64,000 nt of DNA from Leptospiraceae bacterium (GTDB lineage: Bacteria > Spirochaetota > Leptospiria > Leptospirales > Leptospiraceae): NCBI GenBank assembly GCA_027485405.1, contig JAIXRB010000072.1, positions 1-64,000 of the forward strand, written 5' to 3'. A model generated the notes under the pieces. It did no database searches and was not told the origin of the DNA. It was given only the letters and a program-made list of their open reading frames with translations. Position numbers and translations under genes: made by a program. Of the stretch, positions 1-9,511 are shown in pieces (the first letter of the stretch is position 1; each line of letters opens with the position of its first letter).

Positions 1-1
1 A

Positions 2-436
2 CAATGGGACGAGATCAAAGCGAAAGAAAAGTCCCAAAACGGAAACCCCAAATCAGAATCAGTTCTAGATGGAATTCCCAATGCTTTTCCGGCATTTTTG
101 AGATCCCAGAAAATCCAGTCCAAAGCTAGAAAACAAGGATTTGATTGGCAGGACACCGCTGGAATTTATGAAAAATTAGAAGAAGAGATTTTGGAATTAA
201 AGTCCGCAAATTCCTTTGAAAACAAAGAAGAAGAGTTAGGTGACATTTTCTTTGTTTTAGTCAATCTTGCACACCACTTGAAGATTGATCCAGAAACAGC
301 TCTTCGCAAAGCAAATACCAAATTTGAATCTAGGTTTCGAAAGATGGAAATATTCACCAAGGCGGAAAATCGAAGTCTAAAAGAAAACACTTTTGAAGAG
401 TGGGATCGTCTTTGGAACAAGGCGAAGGAATCGTAA
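2..436 (+). CDS. mazG: MazG nucleoside triphosphate pyrophosphohydrolase, 5' end cut off by window
   Basis: MazG hydrolyses NTPs and dNTPs to the monophosphate plus pyrophosphate, acting as a house-cleaning or stress enzyme in the cytoplasm. The frame is open from base 2, before the first in-frame start-like codon (98), so this is the C-terminal part of a longer protein. Visible MazG signatures are SVLDGIP followed by a QxKA-like stretch, the acidic EEEILELK helix and, about 20 residues on, EEELGDIFF, which together supply the E-ExxE/ExxD metal site. The end at KANTKFESRF is typical of the family. The next gene starts 3 bases after the stop, so the two are probably co-transcribed. The identification is firm; the start lies outside the window. 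Confidence 0.9.
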   Translation, partial: QWDEIKAKEKSQNGNPKSESVLDGIPNAFPAFLRSQKIQSKARKQGFDWQDTAGIYEKLEEEILELKSANSFENKEEELGDIFFVLVNLAHHLKIDPETALRKANTKFESRFRKMEIFTKAENRSLKENTFEEWDRLWNKAKES

Positions 437-439
437 GTC

Positions 440-874
440 ATGCAAGAACCTAGTTATCATTTGATTCCAACTGAATCACAATTTAGCCCAGACGATTTCC
501 CTCGCTTAATGGAAATGGCAAAATCAGCTGGAATTTGGTTTTTGGAACAATTTCCGTCCAACGATACAAGTGAAAATTCACCAAACTGGGACTTAGCTGA
601 ATCTTGGCCAATTCGATGGAAAACTACGATTTCAGAAGTTGAGCTAGAGTTTGTTGTTTCAGAAATGGGAAGTGTCACTCTCCGACTAGGACAAAGCCTT
701 CGCTATCGACGAAATCCTCCTCCCGTTTTTTACATTAGTTTAGGAAAAACCAAATCAAATGGTTTGCAATGGGAATCACCGGAAAGAGAACCATTGGATT
801 TGGCGTTCTCAAAAACCTTGCTTTTCGAGAAAGTCGAACTCTATAAAAAGTCGAGCGAGTCCCTCTCGCTTTAA
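440..874 (+). CDS. Conserved hypothetical protein, cytoplasmic, 144 aa
   Basis: I do not recognise this protein. It has no signal peptide, membrane segment or cysteine motif and looks like a compact soluble alpha/beta protein. The ATG at 440 lies 3 bases after the mazG stop, and an AAGGA stretch inside the end of mazG (426-430) can serve as its ribosome site, so translation is probably coupled to mazG. Sixty bases of non-coding sequence separate it from the aldehyde dehydrogenase downstream. Coding is supported by the long open frame, the tight spacing and base usage like its neighbours. No function can be assigned. Confidence 0.7.
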   Translation: MQEPSYHLIPTESQFSPDDFPRLMEMAKSAGIWFLEQFPSNDTSENSPNWDLAESWPIRWKTTISEVELEFVVSEMGSVTLRLGQSLRYRRNPPPVFYISLGKTKSNGLQWESPEREPLDLAFSKTLLFEKVELYKKSSESLSL

Positions 875-934
875 AAAAACCTTGAGTTTTCTTGAATTGC
901 AGTTACCTTTATAAGAAGCAGAGGATTTTCCCAA

Positions 935-2461
935 ATGGCTAAAACATCTTTAAAATCTCCAAAACGACCCAAAGCGACTGCTAAAGCGGTTACTAAACCC
1001 AAATTGATTTCTCCCCAAATCTCTAGCTCTCCAAAATTAGAAAAAGGCAACAAGAACCCTTTTGAATCTCTTTTCCAATCTCAAAAAAAGAAAGCGTTAG
1101 AGCTGAGACTATCCACAGCAAATGAGCGCATTCAAAAACTTAAGAAACTGAGAGACATTATCTTATCAAAAAAGACGGAAATTCAATCAGCCCTCTTTTC
1201 CGATTTTAGAAAATCGGCGCAAGAAGTGGACTTAACAGAGATTTTGCCAGTGATTGGTGAAATCAATGATTCGATTCGCCACCTAAAAAGTTGGATGAAA
1301 CCCGTTCGCGTCAAGACGCCTATAACTTTGTTTGGCGCAAAAAGTCAAATCATCTATGAACCAAAAGGTGTTTGCCTTATCATTTCACCCTGGAACTATC
1401 CTTTCCACCTAGCTTTTGCACCCATAGCCGCCGCAATCAGTGCAGGAAACACTGTTATTTTAAAACCGTCGGAGTATACGCCAAATACCTCTAAAATAAC
1501 GACTGAGATCTTACGACTCATTTTCCCAGAAGAAGAAGTTGCCGTTCGGGAAGGTGATGCCGGTGTTTCCCAAGCCCTTTTAGAATTTCCGTTTGACCAT
1601 ATATTTTTTACTGGCTCTACTCCGGTCGGCAAAGTAGTCATGTCTGCGGCGGCAAAGCACCTCACAAGTGTCACCTTAGAGTTGGGTGGGAAGTCTCCCT
1701 CATTGATCACAGAAGGTGCTGATTTAAAAGCTACAGCTGAGAAACTCATGTGGGGCAAATTCGTCAATGCTGGCCAAACTTGTGTCGCTCCAGATTACGT
1801 TCTGATTCCAAAGAGCCTAGAACCGGAGTTTATCGAAGAATCCAAAAAAGCTCTGGAACGACTTTTCAATAGAGAAGAAAGTCTCTTTGCCCATAACGCA
1901 GATTTTTGCCGAATCATCAACGATCGCAATTTCGACAGAGTGAGTTCTTACATCGAATCAGCAGTCCAAGAGGATGATGCAAAGATTGCTGTCGGTGGCA
2001 AAGTTGAGTCGGGTCAAAGATTTATCAGTCCCACCATATTGACAGGAGTTAAGCTATCTTCAAAGATCATGCAAGACGAGATTTTTGGGCCATTGCTTCC
2101 GGTCATCAACTATGAATCGATAGATGAAGCAATTCAGATAGTAAACGACAAAGACAAGCCCCTTGCTCTCTATATTTTTACTGGATCAAAGAAACAAGCC
2201 AACTATATTCTAAAACGTACAAGTTCGGGCGGTGCAGTGATCAATGACGTAATGATTCATTTGGTCAATCCAAATCTTCCGTTTGGTGGAGTAAACCACA
2301 GTGGTCATGGTAGTTATCATGGGCACTTTGGATTTAGAGCGTTTTCCCATGAAAGATCTATACTCAAATCACCAAAGTTCTCAATGGCAAAACTCCTCTA
2401 TCCACCGTACACCAACTTTGTAAAACGTGTGGCGGATTCGACAATGAAGTGGTTTATTTAA
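935..2461 (+). CDS. Aldehyde dehydrogenase, ALDH3-like, with basic N-terminal extension
   Basis: This is an NAD(P)-dependent aldehyde dehydrogenase that oxidises an aldehyde to the carboxylate. The catalytic fold begins near residue 45. SPWNYP (151-156), LELGGKSP with the general base Glu249, and GQTC with the nucleophile Cys283 are all intact. The C-terminal [16 protein letters not shown] region is typical of the ALDH3 group (fatty or long-chain aldehydes). The first ~42 residues are a Lys/Pro/Ala/Ser-rich tail that is not part of the enzyme domain. The ATG at 935 is the first start after the upstream stop and is used here, though a later start cannot be excluded. The natural substrate cannot be read from sequence. 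gatB follows after 27 bases. Confidence 0.9.
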   Translation: MAKTSLKSPKRPKATAKAVTKPKLISPQISSSPKLEKGNKNPFESLFQSQKKKALELRLSTANERIQKLKKLRDIILSKKTEIQSALFSDFRKSAQEVDLTEILPVIGEINDSIRHLKSWMKPVRVKTPITLFGAKSQIIYEPKGVCLIISPWNYPFHLAFAPIAAAISAGNTVILKPSEYTPNTSKITTEILRLIFPEEEVAVREGDAGVSQALLEFPFDHIFFTGSTPVGKVVMSAAAKHLTSVTLELGGKSPSLITEGADLKATAEKLMWGKFVNAGQTCVAPDYVLIPKSLEPEFIEESKKALERLFNREESLFAHNADFCRIINDRNFDRVSSYIESAVQEDDAKIAVGGKVESGQRFISPTILTGVKLSSKIMQDEIFGPLLPVINYESIDEAIQIVNDKDKPLALYIFTGSKKQANYILKRTSSGGAVINDVMIHLVNPNLPFGGVNHSGHGSYHGHFGFRAFSHERSILKSPKFSMAKLLYPPYTNFVKRVADSTMKWFI

Positions 2462-2488
2462 CTTTCGATTTATAAATTAGGAATTCAA

Positions 2489-3955
2489 ATGGAATATGAA
2501 GTGATCATCGGGCTGGAAGTCCATGTCCAGCTCAACACAAACTCAAAAATCTTTTCTACTGGAACCAATGAATTTGGAGGATCACCGAATACGCATATTA
2601 CCCCTTTGTGTGCGGCTTTGCCAGGAACATTGCCGGTCTTAAACGAAGCGGTTCTAAAAAAGGCAGTATGTGCAGGGCTTGCTCTGGGTTGCGATATCAC
2701 TAAGTTTACAAAGTTTGACCGTAAAAACTATTTTTACCCTGATTTGCCCAAAGGATATCAAATCTCGCAATACGACAAACCTTATGCGACAAAAGGAGGT
2801 TTGTTTGTTAAATGGAAAGGTCAAGAAACTGAAAAATTCATACCGTTGACTCGCATTCACATGGAAGAAGACGCAGGAAAACTAATCCATTCGCATGACC
2901 CAGGGCAAAACAAATCCTACGTTGATTACAATCGAGCTGGAACACCTTTGATTGAGATCGTTTCCGAGCCGGACATTCGATCTTCTGAAGAAGCGTATGC
3001 GTATTTAAACGAACTCAAGACCTTGCTTCGCTATGTTCAAGTTTCCGATTGCAATATGGAAGAAGGATCACTTCGTTGTGATGCAAATGTGAGCATTCGA
3101 CCTTTCGGAGAAAAGGATTTTCGAACCAGAGTCGAAATCAAAAATTTAAACTCATTTAAAGCCGTAAAGCAGGCTATAGACTATGAAGTAGAATGGCAAA
3201 AAGAAAAATACGCCAAAGGAGAAACATTTCAGCAGATGACCAAGCTTTGGGATGCAACTCTTCTGAAGACAATACCCATGCGAACCAAAGAGATGAGTCA
3301 TGATTATCGGTATTTTCCAGAGCCAGATCTTCCAGCTATCCAGCTAACGGATTCCTACATTGATGACATCAGACGACATTTACCCGAATTGCCGAGGGCA
3401 AAAAAAGAGAGATACATCAAAGAACTTGGGTTGCCTGAGTATGACGCTGAGGTTTTGACTAGCGAAAGAGAGGTAGCTGAGTATTTTGAAAAGGCTTTGC
3501 AGATCTCGAAAGATGCCAAAAAAACTTCCAATTGGGTCAAGGACGAAGTTTTAGGAATCGTAAACAAAGAAAACATTTCTATCCAAGAATTCAAAGTCAG
3601 TGCCGAAAAAATCGGTAAACTAGTTTTTCTAATCAATTCTGGCGATATAACAGGCAAAATAGCGAAAACAATCTTTGAGGATATGTTAACTTCAGATTCC
3701 AGCCCGGAAGAAATCATTGAAGCGAAGGGTTTAAAAGTTGTAAGAGATGACAAAGCTCTTGAAGAGATCGTTGATAGAGTATTAGTTGGTCAACAAGAAT
3801 CGGTCGATGCATGGAAAAACGGAAAAGACAGAGTTCTGGGAGCAATTGTCGGTGCCGTTATGAAAGAAACCAAAGGGAAAGCTGATCCAAAGATGGTCAA
3901 TGATCTGATTTTGAAAAAGATCGGACCCTTGGGCGAAAAGAAAAAAACCGAATAG
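2489..3955 (+). CDS. gatB: Asp-tRNA(Asn)/Glu-tRNA(Gln) amidotransferase subunit B
   Basis: GatB is the kinase/transamidase subunit of GatCAB, which converts misacylated Glu-tRNA(Gln) and Asp-tRNA(Asn) to the amide forms in organisms lacking the matching synthetases. The opening [12 protein letters not shown], the [14 protein letters not shown] segment, HMEEDAGK and [12 protein letters not shown] are diagnostic. The C-terminal third (about 340-488) is the helical YqeY-like tRNA-binding tail. At 488 aa it has normal length. gatA and gatC are not in this window, so the subunits are encoded apart. The carboxylase subunit downstream begins 5 bases after the stop. Confidence 0.97.
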   Translation: MEYEVIIGLEVHVQLNTNSKIFSTGTNEFGGSPNTHITPLCAALPGTLPVLNEAVLKKAVCAGLALGCDITKFTKFDRKNYFYPDLPKGYQISQYDKPYATKGGLFVKWKGQETEKFIPLTRIHMEEDAGKLIHSHDPGQNKSYVDYNRAGTPLIEIVSEPDIRSSEEAYAYLNELKTLLRYVQVSDCNMEEGSLRCDANVSIRPFGEKDFRTRVEIKNLNSFKAVKQAIDYEVEWQKEKYAKGETFQQMTKLWDATLLKTIPMRTKEMSHDYRYFPEPDLPAIQLTDSYIDDIRRHLPELPRAKKERYIKELGLPEYDAEVLTSEREVAEYFEKALQISKDAKKTSNWVKDEVLGIVNKENISIQEFKVSAEKIGKLVFLINSGDITGKIAKTIFEDMLTSDSSPEEIIEAKGLKVVRDDKALEEIVDRVLVGQQESVDAWKNGKDRVLGAIVGAVMKETKGKADPKMVNDLILKKIGPLGEKKKTE

Positions 3956-3960
3956 CGCTT

Positions 3961-5757
3961 TTGGCATATCCAATTACAAAGCTACTCATCGCAAATCGCG
4001 GGGAGATCGCCGTTCGAATAATACGAACGGCTAAACGACTGGGAATTGCAACAGTAGCAGTTTACTCCGATCCTGATTCGAATTCTCTTTTTGTTCGCCT
4101 TGCTGATGAATCAGTTCCATTAAACGGAATTGAGTCGAAAGACACATATCTAAACCAAAGTAAAATCTTAGAGGCTTGCCGTTTAACGGGTGCCGATGCT
4201 GTCCACCCTGGATATGGATTTCTATCGGAAAAAGCAGATTTTGCTGAACTTTTGGAACAGAATAAAATTAGTTTTATAGGTCCATCCTCCGAAAGCATTC
4301 GTTCTATGGGAGATAAGATCGGATCTCGAAAGTTAGTTGAGAAATCTGGAGTTCCTGTGATTCCCGGCTATGATAGAGAACTACAGGACAGCGAGACATT
4401 TACAAAGGAAGCTAAAAGAATAGGCCTTCCCTTGATGGTAAAAGCAAGTGCAGGGGGTGGGGGCAAAGGGATGCGAAGAGTCGATTCTTTTGACCAACTA
4501 GAATCTGCAATCCAAGGTGCAAAAAGAGAAGCTTTGTCCGCCTTTGGTGATGATCGCCTTTTGCTTGAGAAATACATAGAGAATCCTCGTCATATCGAAT
4601 TTCAAGTATTTGGTGACAGCAAAGGAAAGATCATTCATCTTCATGAAAGAGACTGCTCGCTCCAAAGAAGGCATCAAAAAGTTGTAGAAGAAACTCCAGC
4701 TCCCCATTTGCCAAAAGAAGTGAAAGAAAAGATGGCAAAAGCCGCCATTGAAGCCGCTAGGGCAGTGGATTATCTGGGTGCCGGCACTGTCGAATTCATC
4801 TATGGCGCTACTGGTGATTTTTATTTTTTAGAAATGAACACAAGACTTCAAGTAGAGCATCCTGTGACAGAAATGACCACTGGTTGGGATTTGGTCGAAT
4901 GGCAGATCCGAGTTGCACGGGGGGAGCAGTTGCCTGATACACCACCTCAGATCGGGCATGCGATTGAAGTTCGGATTTACGCAGAAGATGCAGACAACGG
5001 TTTTTTGCCAGCAATCGGAACCATTGAAAACTTGCATTTTCCTCAAGGAACTGGAATTCGAATTGATTCAGGTATTGAAGAAAAAACTGAAATCAATATG
5101 TATTATGACCCTATGTTAGCCAAAGTTATATGCCATGGAGAATCTCGAGCGGAAGCCCTAGCGGTAATGAAACATTTTCTCGAAAAATCCTATATCTTTG
5201 GTCTCACCACCAATATATCTTTTTTGCGCAGAGTCGTTGAACACCCTCGTTTCGTATCTGGACATATAACAACTCATCTAATAGCAGAAGAATTGAATTC
5301 TCTACAACCAAAGTTTTCTTCTTTAGAAAAAGAAAGAATCGCTACTGAATTAGCGATGCAGAAAAAAGAAGTGAACCCTTGGAAGACTCAAAGTGCTAAT
5401 TCTTTGTTTTCTACTTCCGACAGCGTCTATTCTATGCATCGCGAAACAGTTTGGGTTCATTGCAACGGAGAAATTTGGCATTATACCTTTAAGCAAAACA
5501 GAACCGTCACTAAAGGCATTTTTGAAAATGAAATCAAAAGCCCAATGCCTGGAAAAGTGGTGCAAGTGTTTGCTGAAATCGGAAAGGTCTTTCAAGCTGA
5601 CGAACCTTTGCTCGTCTTAGAAGCAATGAAGATGGAAAACGTAATCAAAGCTTCTGAAGTTTGTATCGTACGAAGTGTTTTTGTTTCGGTTGGTGATGCA
5701 GTGAAGCAAGACGGTATTTTACTGGAGCTAGAAGCAGTTTCCCCTAAAAAAACATAA
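3961..5757 (+). CDS. mccA: Acyl-CoA carboxylase alpha subunit (biotin carboxylase + biotin carrier), probably methylcrotonyl-CoA
   Basis: The alpha subunit carboxylates its own biotin using ATP and bicarbonate, for transfer to an acyl-CoA by a beta subunit. Domains in order are an N-terminal biotin-carboxylase lobe (KLLIANRGEIAVRI), an ATP-grasp with a glycine-rich loop (KASAGGGGKGMRR) and EMNTRLQVEHPVTE, a poorly conserved linker, and a biotinyl domain with EAMKME where Lys557 takes biotin. At 598 aa it is shorter than the 650-700 aa usual for MccA, mainly in the linker. The start is TTG at 3961, 5 bases after gatB, with no clear ribosome site. Its likely partner lies 15 kb away at 20469 and looks like an MCC beta subunit, so leucine breakdown is the best guess. 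Propionyl- or geranyl-CoA are alternatives. Confidence 0.85.
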   Translation: MAYPITKLLIANRGEIAVRIIRTAKRLGIATVAVYSDPDSNSLFVRLADESVPLNGIESKDTYLNQSKILEACRLTGADAVHPGYGFLSEKADFAELLEQNKISFIGPSSESIRSMGDKIGSRKLVEKSGVPVIPGYDRELQDSETFTKEAKRIGLPLMVKASAGGGGKGMRRVDSFDQLESAIQGAKREALSAFGDDRLLLEKYIENPRHIEFQVFGDSKGKIIHLHERDCSLQRRHQKVVEETPAPHLPKEVKEKMAKAAIEAARAVDYLGAGTVEFIYGATGDFYFLEMNTRLQVEHPVTEMTTGWDLVEWQIRVARGEQLPDTPPQIGHAIEVRIYAEDADNGFLPAIGTIENLHFPQGTGIRIDSGIEEKTEINMYYDPMLAKVICHGESRAEALAVMKHFLEKSYIFGLTTNISFLRRVVEHPRFVSGHITTHLIAEELNSLQPKFSSLEKERIATELAMQKKEVNPWKTQSANSLFSTSDSVYSMHRETVWVHCNGEIWHYTFKQNRTVTKGIFENEIKSPMPGKVVQVFAEIGKVFQADEPLLVLEAMKMENVIKASEVCIVRSVFVSVGDAVKQDGILLELEAVSPKKT

Positions 5758-5771
5758 TTTTTCAAAATTAT
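5754..5771. repeat. Perfect AT-only inverted repeat over the end of the carboxylase gene
   Basis: Two 8-base arms, ATAATTTT and AAAATTAT, are separated by TC. The left arm includes the stop codon of the carboxylase gene. A TTGACA hexamer (5772-5777) follows at once, upstream of the outer-membrane protein gene. The position fits an operator or a weak terminator. The stem has no G or C and there is no proper T-run, so I cannot tell which, or whether it is functional. Confidence 0.45.
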
Positions 5772-5830
5772 TTGACATTTTAAAATAAAGTAAGACTTTA
5801 TGACAGTTTCTCGCCAGGATCAGGTACTTT

Positions 5831-7360
5831 ATGACACGATTTTTTGCAGGTTGGCTTTGCCTGCCTTTGGTTTTCTTTTCCATCTCCCTTTTTGCTCAAG
5901 CGAAAGAGCCGACTGAATCGGTAGATTCTGATAAACGAGCCCCTAGAGCGGATCTACCTTTCGAGATCTCCGAGAAAAAAAGACTCAGCGAGAGAGACAT
6001 CAATAACAAAAGAGACGGTGGTTACTTTACAGGTCTTCCATTGATCAACTCCGATCCAAACGTCGGAATCGGATATGGAGCTCGGGTTCTATATTTTTAC
6101 AATGGCGACAAATCTAGCCCCTTGTTCGAGTATACACCTTACAAATACCGAATTTTTGCTCAGTACTTCAACACAACGCGAAACGCTCCTTATCATTGGG
6201 TTAGTCTCGACGCACCTTTTATCATGGATACAAAGTGGAGAGTTCGGGCCGACTTGATCTATGATAGAAATCCGAACACATTGTATTTTGGAATTGGAGA
6301 ACAAACGCTTCAACCATTGTCTTACATCGAAAGAAATGATCCCACGGGAAGACAAATCAGGAACGCTCCCTTCGACAAGTATGAAGACAACTTAACATAC
6401 CGAAGACCTGGACAGGCGGGAAACCTTGAAGCTCCCACTGTTAGTGACAACAGATACAACCGATATGATATAGAAAACCCAACTTTTAGTTTTTCGGGAG
6501 AGTATTCTTTCCTCGGAGGAACTTTACGAGCTGTTACTGGGGTTCGATTGTCTCGTCAGATCATTCGAACCTACGATGGTCGATGGTATGATGCAAAGTT
6601 TGGTGGATCAGATCAGATAGCAGGTGTCCCTCTTGCAATCATTTCACCCGATACATTGACTCCAACTCAACACGGCGAAACTCGTTTGACTCAAGATCAA
6701 AAAGATGGGAAAATTTTGGGATTCAATGGGGGTTATACAAATACTCTAAGAGCTGGTATTGTCTATGATACTAGAGACTTTGAGCCAGACCCGAACCGAG
6801 GCTTATTCTTAGAATACACTCACGAACGTTCTACCAAGTCCATTGGCTCAAACTACGAATTCAACAAGAACCTTGTATCAGGCCGATTTTTCTTTAGCCC
6901 AGTAACCTATTTTACCAAACGACCTCCAGAGCTTTTAGAAAAACTAGTTGTAGCCACTAGGGCCGCTGTCGTCCAAACAAATGGAGATGCACCTTTTTAC
7001 GAATACAGAAACATGTGGGGAACAGAAACCAACCAAGCTGGTTTAGGTGGACGAACTACCATTAGAGGTTACAAGCAAGATAGATTTGTGGGTCAGACAA
7101 TGGCTTACGCAAATTTTGAAATCAGATGGAAATTCTGGTCTATCGATGTAGGAAAGAACCACTTTGATTTTCAATTGGTTCCCTTTTACGATGTTGGGCG
7201 GGTTTGGGATCAAACATCCAAAATCAATCTCCAAGATTACAAACACTCAAGAGGTATTGGGCTACGAATTCCTTGGAACCAAGCGACTGTTATTTATATG
7301 GACTATGCAATATCCCGAGAAGACAGACAATTGTTTATTAACTTCAATCATATTTTTTAG
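5831..7360 (+). CDS. Omp85/surface-antigen family outer membrane beta-barrel protein without POTRA domains
   Basis: An N-terminal signal peptide (hydrophobic residues about 6-22, ending ...LFAQA) is followed by a short charged stretch and then a long series of alternating-residue beta strands. The C terminus ends NFNHIF, with the terminal Phe typical of barrels inserted by the BAM machinery. GGRTTIRGYKQDRF near residue 410 resembles the (V/I)RGY motif of the Omp85 superfamily loop L6. There is no room for POTRA domains, so this is a short D15-like barrel rather than BamA itself. A ~73-base gap with a TTGACA hexamer precedes it, and a lipoprotein gene follows after 9 bases, suggesting a two-gene unit. 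Cargo or role is unknown. Confidence 0.8.
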   Translation: MTRFFAGWLCLPLVFFSISLFAQAKEPTESVDSDKRAPRADLPFEISEKKRLSERDINNKRDGGYFTGLPLINSDPNVGIGYGARVLYFYNGDKSSPLFEYTPYKYRIFAQYFNTTRNAPYHWVSLDAPFIMDTKWRVRADLIYDRNPNTLYFGIGEQTLQPLSYIERNDPTGRQIRNAPFDKYEDNLTYRRPGQAGNLEAPTVSDNRYNRYDIENPTFSFSGEYSFLGGTLRAVTGVRLSRQIIRTYDGRWYDAKFGGSDQIAGVPLAIISPDTLTPTQHGETRLTQDQKDGKILGFNGGYTNTLRAGIVYDTRDFEPDPNRGLFLEYTHERSTKSIGSNYEFNKNLVSGRFFFSPVTYFTKRPPELLEKLVVATRAAVVQTNGDAPFYEYRNMWGTETNQAGLGGRTTIRGYKQDRFVGQTMAYANFEIRWKFWSIDVGKNHFDFQLVPFYDVGRVWDQTSKINLQDYKHSRGIGLRIPWNQATVIYMDYAISREDRQLFINFNHIF

Positions 7361-7369
7361 GAACCAAAG

Positions 7370-8047
7370 ATGAAATCAAATTTAACTTATATCTTATTCG
7401 GACTAACTCTGTCCGTTTTTATCAATTGCGAAGCCAAACCTGTGGAAGACACATTTGGCTTCTCCCCCGAAGATCAGAATGTGATCGTAGCTGGTGTATT
7501 GACAAATTCAATCTTAAGATCCAATCCGGATGGAACAGTTCTGGATCCAGCTTTTGGATTGACTTGGCAAAAATGTTCTGTAGGGCAAGTTTTCCGCGCT
7601 ACCCAAAACGATTGCCAAGGTGCAACAGCTGGATCAGTTCTAAATCCTTTGGATCCAAATCGATATGGTGCAAGGGAACTAGCTTTCTGCAATTCCAAAA
7701 CCCATGCTTGCAACCAGGTGACACCGCTTCCACAAGTTCTCATTCCTGTTTCTCAGATTGTCATTTCTGGAGTAAGTGAGGCTTACCAGGTCTGTGCCGA
7801 TCTAGGTTCCACTTGGCGCGTTCCTACTCTTGCTGAACTCAAACGACTGACTGAAGTAGGGCGCACAGCATTGCTTTCTAACTTTCCTCAAACTCCAGAG
7901 GGAGACTATTGGTCATCTTGGTCCAACGAACAGGATCTACCAGGAGAGACTGCCTATGCAATTTCTTTTGACCGGCAGAGCTTTGGGGTTGAGAAAAAAA
8001 TTCCCAAGACGGAGCGGAATTATGTCCGCTGTGTTCGAAGCAATTGA
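7370..8047 (+). CDS. DUF1566 (Lcl-like) domain lipoprotein
   Basis: The signal peptide ends FINCEA, a spirochaete-style lipobox with the lipidated Cys at residue 20. The rest matches the DUF1566 layout: GLTWQKC near the start, paired cysteines, WRVPTLAELKRL in the middle, YWSSW near the end and a closing YVRCVR. The domain is common in leptospiral surface lipoproteins, and its biochemical role is not known. It starts 9 bases after the barrel protein gene, so the pair is probably co-transcribed and may act together at the outer membrane. No terminator is visible after it. Confidence 0.8.
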   Translation: MKSNLTYILFGLTLSVFINCEAKPVEDTFGFSPEDQNVIVAGVLTNSILRSNPDGTVLDPAFGLTWQKCSVGQVFRATQNDCQGATAGSVLNPLDPNRYGARELAFCNSKTHACNQVTPLPQVLIPVSQIVISGVSEAYQVCADLGSTWRVPTLAELKRLTEVGRTALLSNFPQTPEGDYWSSWSNEQDLPGETAYAISFDRQSFGVEKKIPKTERNYVRCVRSN

Positions 8048-8135
8048 TTTCTAAAATTTTTCTAACCTAGGGGCTTGCTTTTTTTCAAATAAAGATTAAA
8101 TTATAGAGGAATTGGTCGAAAAATGAAGTAAGACT

Positions 8136-8870
8136 ATGATTTCCTCTGTAGCACAATCCACAGGCTCTCTTGGAAACTCCCAAGACTTGTATAGGGATAG
8201 GCGTGTCGCTTACATAGGTCATGGAAAGCTCGAAAGCTCCTCTGAAAATCTTTCTTCTTTGCACGTCATCTCGCATGAATTGGGCCATGCCCAAGAATTC
8301 AGAAGCCAAGCTCTCCGCGATCATTCGGAAATTCGCTCTCTTGACGTAAAAATCCATTATGAAAACCGAAATGGCAAATTAGTAGCCGTTAGCGGAGAGA
8401 CTTCGGTTCTATCAGCTAAGAAAGAAGAAATCGGAGACCGAAAAGAACTTCAACCATATACCAATGGTAAGTCGATGTCAGATTTGTTGAAAGGTGATGG
8501 TTCTGCTAAATCAATAGACCCTAGACGAATCAACGAGACAGAAAAAAAAGAAGAACTCGAAAATAAGATCAAAAGCATAGAAGACCTTCTTCAATCAGAA
8601 ATGAAATTTGATTATCTTCAAAAAAAAGAAGACTCTGCCAAAGAGAAAGTAGGAATGAAAGACCGCCCTGATTTTTATAAAGAAGAAATGATTAGAGAAA
8701 AGAAACGTTTAGAAGAGGAAGTTCGATTGCTAAAAATGCAAGAAGAAACTCGCAAAACGTTTGCAATGCTAACTGATATCCAGAGATCTATGCTAGCCAA
8801 TGTTTTTGGTATGATGCAAATCGGTAGTGAAAACCTATCCCCTGGAACTTTGCTCGAGACTTTTATTTAA
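8136..8870 (+). CDS. SprA-like protein with HELGH zincin motif
   Basis: The first 90 residues carry VISHELGHAQEF (HExxH, usual for zinc metalloproteases). This is followed by KIHYENRNGKLVAVSGETSV, resembling the GPDGKxYAVGGEV block of the SprA-related family. The second half (about 110-235) is Lys/Glu-rich and predicted coiled coil. There is no signal peptide, so it is cytoplasmic or exported by another route. The family is often encoded singly and its substrate is unknown. The ATG at 8136 follows a GAAGTAAG stretch. It converges on engB with only 8 bases between the stops and no visible terminator. Protease activity is inference from the motif. Confidence 0.6.
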   Translation: MISSVAQSTGSLGNSQDLYRDRRVAYIGHGKLESSSENLSSLHVISHELGHAQEFRSQALRDHSEIRSLDVKIHYENRNGKLVAVSGETSVLSAKKEEIGDRKELQPYTNGKSMSDLLKGDGSAKSIDPRRINETEKKEELENKIKSIEDLLQSEMKFDYLQKKEDSAKEKVGMKDRPDFYKEEMIREKKRLEEEVRLLKMQEETRKTFAMLTDIQRSMLANVFGMMQIGSENLSPGTLLETFI

Positions 8871-8878
8871 TCTTAGCT

Positions 8879-9511
8879 TTAAGTAGATAAGAGTTTTTGG
8901 ACCGCTTTGTTTTGGTAGATCCAATCTCGCACTGGATTTAAACCTTTTCCTGTCAAAGCAGATGGAAAGAAAATCGGAAAAACGACTCCCGCCTCAGTCA
9001 TCACGTTCTCCATTTCTTTTCTTCTTTCTGCTAAACTAGATTGATTCAATTTATCAGATTTAGTTCTAATGATTGCGGGATTCATTTTTTTTTGCAAGGC
9101 GGTCATCGAAAAATTGAACTCTTCTTCAGGGAAAGGCCTTTGTGCATCACAAAGAATCAAAAGCCCTGAAACTGTTTTTGCCTCATTCAAAAAAGTTTCT
9201 AAAATCTGCATCATAGATTTATGTTCTGTTGCAGAGGCTTTCGAATAGCCGAAGCCAGGAAGATCTATGAAAGTCACTTTTGATTTATTTTGAAAGACGT
9301 TGATTAATTTAGTTTTGCCTGGTGTTTTGGAAACTTTTGCTAGGTTTTTTCTTCCTGTGATAGCATTTAACAAAGTAGATTTTCCGGAGTTTGATCTTCC
9401 AAGAAATGCGAAGGAAGGAGTATCGGGTAAGTCTTTTACTTCTACCGTTGAAAACTGATATTGAAAGTCTTGGAAAAAAGCTTCATGTTGAAACTCATGT
9501 TGTGTATTCAT
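8879..9511 (-). CDS. engB: Ribosome-biogenesis GTPase EngB (YsxC/YihA)
   Basis: EngB is a small essential GTPase that helps assemble the large ribosomal subunit. The G1 loop GRSNSGKST (38-46), the switch-II region DLPGFGYSK and the G4 motif TKSDK are present. The start was placed at the ATG at 9511, giving 210 aa, the usual family length. That ATG overlaps the TGA of the upstream flavoprotein gene as ATGA (9508-9511), a classic translational-coupling junction. An upstream extension to 9547 in the same frame adds nothing recognisable. It is the last gene of a six-gene minus-strand operon. Confidence 0.95.
   Translation of the reverse strand: MNTQHEFQHEAFFQDFQYQFSTVEVKDLPDTPSFAFLGRSNSGKSTLLNAITGRKNLAKVSKTPGKTKLINVFQNKSKVTFIDLPGFGYSKASATEHKSMMQILETFLNEAKTVSGLLILCDAQRPFPEEEFNFSMTALQKKMNPAIIRTKSDKLNQSSLAERRKEMENVMTEAGVVFPIFFPSALTGKGLNPVRDWIYQNKAVQKLLST

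Noticed and set aside
1396..1767. Long antisense open frames inside aldehyde dehydrogenase, gatB and other genes
   Set aside because: They mirror the codon pattern of the sense gene, have no ribosome sites and encode no recognisable protein.
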